Source: CAZPQV01 sp964588705 (GTDB taxonomy: Bacteria; Bacteroidota; Bacteroidia; Flavobacteriales; Weeksellaceae). Taken from it: a stretch of DNA of 51,250 nt. The number at the start of each line of letters is the position of its first letter. Position 1 is the stretch's first letter. Below the pieces are notes generated by a model, which saw only the letters and a program-made list of their open reading frames with translations, did not search any database and was not told the origin of the DNA. The translations under genes and the position numbers were made by a program. The DNA is taken from the NCBI GenBank assembly GCA_964588705.1, contig CAZPQV010000008.1, forward strand, positions 1 through 51,250. Reading direction: 5' to 3'. This document shows positions 51,196-51,250 of the stretch, in pieces.

Positions 51196-51250
51196 GCGGA
51201 AGTAGCTCAGTTGGTAGAGCATCAGCCTTCCAAGCTGAGGGTCGCGAGTT
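51196..51250 (+). tRNA. tRNA-Gly (anticodon TCC), cut by the window end
   Basis: GCGGAAG acceptor start, D-arm GCTCAGTTGGTAGAGC, anticodon stem CAGC.../GCTG with loop CTTCCAA. The T arm and 3' acceptor lie beyond the window. The order Thr-Tyr-Gly is that of the tRNA cluster before tuf in many bacteria. Confidence 0.92.

Noticed and set aside
50945..51222. Reverse-strand frames of 80 and 73 codons
   Set aside because: They are antisense readings of the tRNA-Thr, tRNA-Tyr and tRNA-Gly genes.
51007..51250. tRNA-associated integration site of a mobile element
   Set aside because: No integrase of phage type, no attachment-like direct repeat; the tyrosine recombinase at 49685 is a housekeeping Xer protein.

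Overview
The window is about 51 kb of chromosomal DNA from a member of the Bacteroidota, class Flavobacteriia, most likely the Chryseobacterium group (family Weeksellaceae). This rests on: low G+C; a type IX secretion C-terminal sorting tail; phylum-restricted families (ribosomal protein THX, DUF2480, IPExxxVDY, DUF6452/DUF6048); very few Shine-Dalgarno sites; and many copies of the Bacteroidota -7 box TAnnTTTG. The content is mostly housekeeping. I see no prophage, insertion sequence, CRISPR array or secondary-metabolite cluster. The species cannot be named from this.

Layout. 1-7.7 kb: partial aspS (-), a secreted nuclease, THX, a DUF937 protein, DUF2480, then the run M19 dipeptidase - lpxB - comEC and a small convergent lipoprotein. 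7.9-11.5 kb: sdhCAB with its own promoter and terminator. 11.5-21.2 kb: a secreted thioredoxin-fold protein without redox cysteines, rlmD, a large secreted zinc protease followed by DUF6452 and DUF6048 proteins, and a 975-residue T9SS metalloprotease. 21.2-24.2 kb (-): coaE, a metallo-beta-lactamase-fold hydrolase, ruvB. 24.4-30.9 kb: a Tat-exported PhoD-like phosphatase lipoprotein, the histidine-degradation unit hutI-DUF695-hutG and an aldehyde dehydrogenase. 31.2-35.4 kb (-): the operon acpP-fabF-rnc-IPExxxVDY-pyk. 35.6-40.9 kb: folE, cysS, malQ. 41.7-45.4 kb: three small secreted proteins (two Tyr/Arg-rich paralogues and one Spy/CpxP-like protein) around a glycosyltransferase. 45.5-51.25 kb: ferritin, addA-like helicase-nuclease (-), rpsU, xerC, hpf, and a tRNA cluster Thr-Tyr-Gly that in many bacteria leads into tuf.

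The most interesting signal is at 41.6-45.4 kb. Two non-adjacent genes for secreted Spy-like or Tyr-rich proteins carry nearly the same upstream element, AACTT-N16-TCAAAG, unlike the TAnnTTTG promoters elsewhere in the window. It resembles an extracytoplasmic-function (sigma-E type) promoter and suggests an envelope-stress regulon. Second is a dispersed repeat with an exact 182-bp period, built on 37-bp hairpins, found in opposite orientations at 30.9-31.2 and 40.9-41.4 kb; single hairpins there appear to serve as gene terminators. Other points: four genes whose -7 box sits only 4-5 nt before the ATG (possible leaderless mRNAs), a tRNA-Thr with many mispairs, and several smaller intergenic repeat families.
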